In this document: positions 4,729 through 5,556 of the stretch, one piece after another | Layout: each line of letters starts with the position of its first letter | How positions within the stretch are numbered: position 1 is the stretch's first letter | Source: an uncultured Ruminococcus sp. | GTDB taxonomy: Bacteria > Bacillota > Clostridia > Oscillospirales > Ruminococcaceae | DNA: 5,556 nucleotides | Reading direction: 5' to 3' | Assembly (NCBI GenBank): GCA_900551505.1 | Contig: URWK01000098.1 | Coordinates: 1 to 5,556 of the forward strand | The notes under the pieces: generated by a model | Seen by the model: only the letters and a program-made list of their open reading frames with translations | Told to the model about the DNA's origin: nothing | The model's database searches: none | Position numbers and translations under genes: made by a program

Positions 4729-5556
4729 TCACCTACCTATTGCCATTTCCGCCTGTCTGCGATTAAACTCCAGTTTATAGGCTAAACTCTGAATGTCATC
4801 GTCACTATTTATAGTAACATTTCCGAAACTGATATATATGTTGCTTGTATTTGTGTTTATAGGGTTTGTCGGGATTCCGAAATATGCACCATTTGCAGAT
4901 ACAGCGGTTTCAAAGTTTGTTGGTACAGCTTCATTCATACTATCAGAAACTTTTTTCATTTCTTCTGTAAACCCCACACCTACGCCCAATGCAAGATATT
5001 TTCCGACTTCATTTTTCATCAGCTTAGAGGGGGACTGTATGCCGAAAAACGACTTAAAGGCGAAAACGATATTTTCACAGGCGTTTGAAAGCATTTCGCC
5101 CGCCTGATTTCCCATTTCCAAAATACCGTTAAAAATTCCTGACATAATATTCCGCCCTGTTGCCGCCCAGTCGTTATTCAGCAGTGAGCTGACTATGGCA
5201 TCTACTATCTGTGATGTAAAGCTTAAAAGTTCGCCGATACAGCTTATAAGACCTGCTCCAAGTGCCACAAGTATTTCAATAGATGCCTGAATGAGTAAGT
5301 CGAGATTATCTATAATTGCTGTAACAATCGCTTCTACCACTTGCGGTATATATTGAAAAATCTTATCAAGATTATTTACAATACCCTGGCAAAGAGCCAT
5401 TACTATCCTTAAAGCCGCCGCTAAAATTTCGCTAAGATTATTTAGCAAAGTGTCGCAAATAGTAAGTACGAGGTCAACCGCCGTGTCTATCAAGTCCGGA
5501 AGTTTGTCGATAATTCCATTTATAAGCATAAGTAAGATTTTAACGCCTGTGTCAAG
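4729..5556 (-). CDS. Tape measure protein, C-terminal part (partial)
   Basis: The last 275 residues of the tail tape measure protein, which sets tail length inside the tube and is passed to the host membrane on injection. The reading frame is open through the right edge (LDTGVKILL before the first internal Met), so that Met is not the real start. Residues 15-124 are hydrophobic helices with a 22-residue period. Then comes the conserved C-terminal block: WAATGRNIMSGIFNGI (130-145), FKSFFGIQSPSKLMKNEVGK (167-186) and GVGVGF (191-196), which is typical of tape measures in Firmicutes phages. The end is a small beta-rich segment (YISFGNVTINSDDDIQ) and a last helix (KLEFNRRQAEMAIGR). The stop TGA overlaps the ribosome binding site of Dit, four bases before the Dit ATG. 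Confidence 0.93.
   Translation of the reverse strand, partial: LDTGVKILLMLINGIIDKLPDLIDTAVDLVLTICDTLLNNLSEILAAALRIVMALCQGIVNNLDKIFQYIPQVVEAIVTAIIDNLDLLIQASIEILVALGAGLISCIGELLSFTSQIVDAIVSSLLNNDWAATGRNIMSGIFNGILEMGNQAGEMLSNACENIVFAFKSFFGIQSPSKLMKNEVGKYLALGVGVGFTEEMKKVSDSMNEAVPTNFETAVSANGAYFGIPTNPINTNTSNIYISFGNVTINSDDDIQSLAYKLEFNRRQAEMAIGR
5185..5514 (-). repeat. Five 22-residue hydrophobic repeats in the tape measure protein
   Basis: Counting visible residues from the edge, the starts IIDKL (15), LLNNL (37), IVNNL (59), IIDNL (81) and LISCI (103) are spaced exactly 22 residues apart, and LLNND (125) begins a sixth that breaks off. Each unit is two hydrophobic helix stretches with a polar N/D pair near its start. 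The DNA is not repeated closely, so the period is kept at protein level. Multiples of 11 residues fit tape-measure coiled-coil packing, and the hydrophobicity fits membrane insertion at DNA entry; both roles are known or proposed for the family. Confidence 0.75.

Noticed and set aside
4793..5107. Plus-strand open frame of 104 codons
   Set aside because: Antisense to the conserved C-terminal block of the tape measure protein (FGIQSPSK), with no recognisable domain.
5550..5555. TTGACA on the minus strand, like a -35 box
   Set aside because: It lies within the tape measure coding frame (Leu-Asp-Thr), and no good -10 hexamer stands at 16-18 bases.
1..5556. Genome-wide recoding of TGA as a sense codon
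   Set aside because: The tape measure, holin and lysozyme genes end in TGA at 4-base gaps or ATGA overlaps with the next gene, so TGA works as a stop here.

Overview
The window is a stretch of a tailed-phage or prophage genome from a low- to mid-GC Gram-positive host. It is most likely a gut-type Clostridia (Oscillospiraceae/Lachnospiraceae-like), judged from protein style. The evidence is the order tape measure - Dit - Tal - holin - GH25 endolysin, typical of long-tailed phages of Firmicutes, together with strong AGGAGG-type ribosome binding sites. Whether it is an integrated prophage or a free phage cannot be told: no integrase, att site or host gene is in view.

Every gene reads on the minus strand, so transcription runs from base 5556 down to base 1. 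In that order the window holds: the C-terminal part of the tape measure protein (4729-5556, cut by the window edge); the distal tail protein Dit (4038-4724); a probable beta-helix tail or fibre protein (3181-4038); a short tail-spike/Tal-type protein (1793-3178); a 54-residue protein (1628-1792); a membrane-anchored coiled-coil protein of the lysis module (1421-1627); a small holin (1249-1428); a GH25 lysozyme (584-1252); and a DNA methyltransferase that runs off the left edge (1-587). Genes abut or overlap by a few bases and there is no gap long enough for a promoter or terminator, so this looks like one late operon with translational coupling.

The tape measure, Dit, beta-helix and Tal proteins build the tail and its tip. 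The coiled-coil membrane protein and holin open the membrane, and the lysozyme cuts the cell wall. The methyltransferase sits last, coupled to the lysozyme stop.

Three points stand out. The methyltransferase frame is broken by one TGA exactly where the family usually has an arginine, and the frame then stays open and family-like for at least 91 more codons. A low-GC beta-helix gene is wedged between Dit and Tal, which are normally neighbours. The first ~50 residues of Tal look like a fibre-end module rather than part of Tal, as if a boundary between fibre and Tal had moved. I do not see a clearly new multi-gene system; the window is mostly a recognisable tail-tip and lysis region with these oddities.
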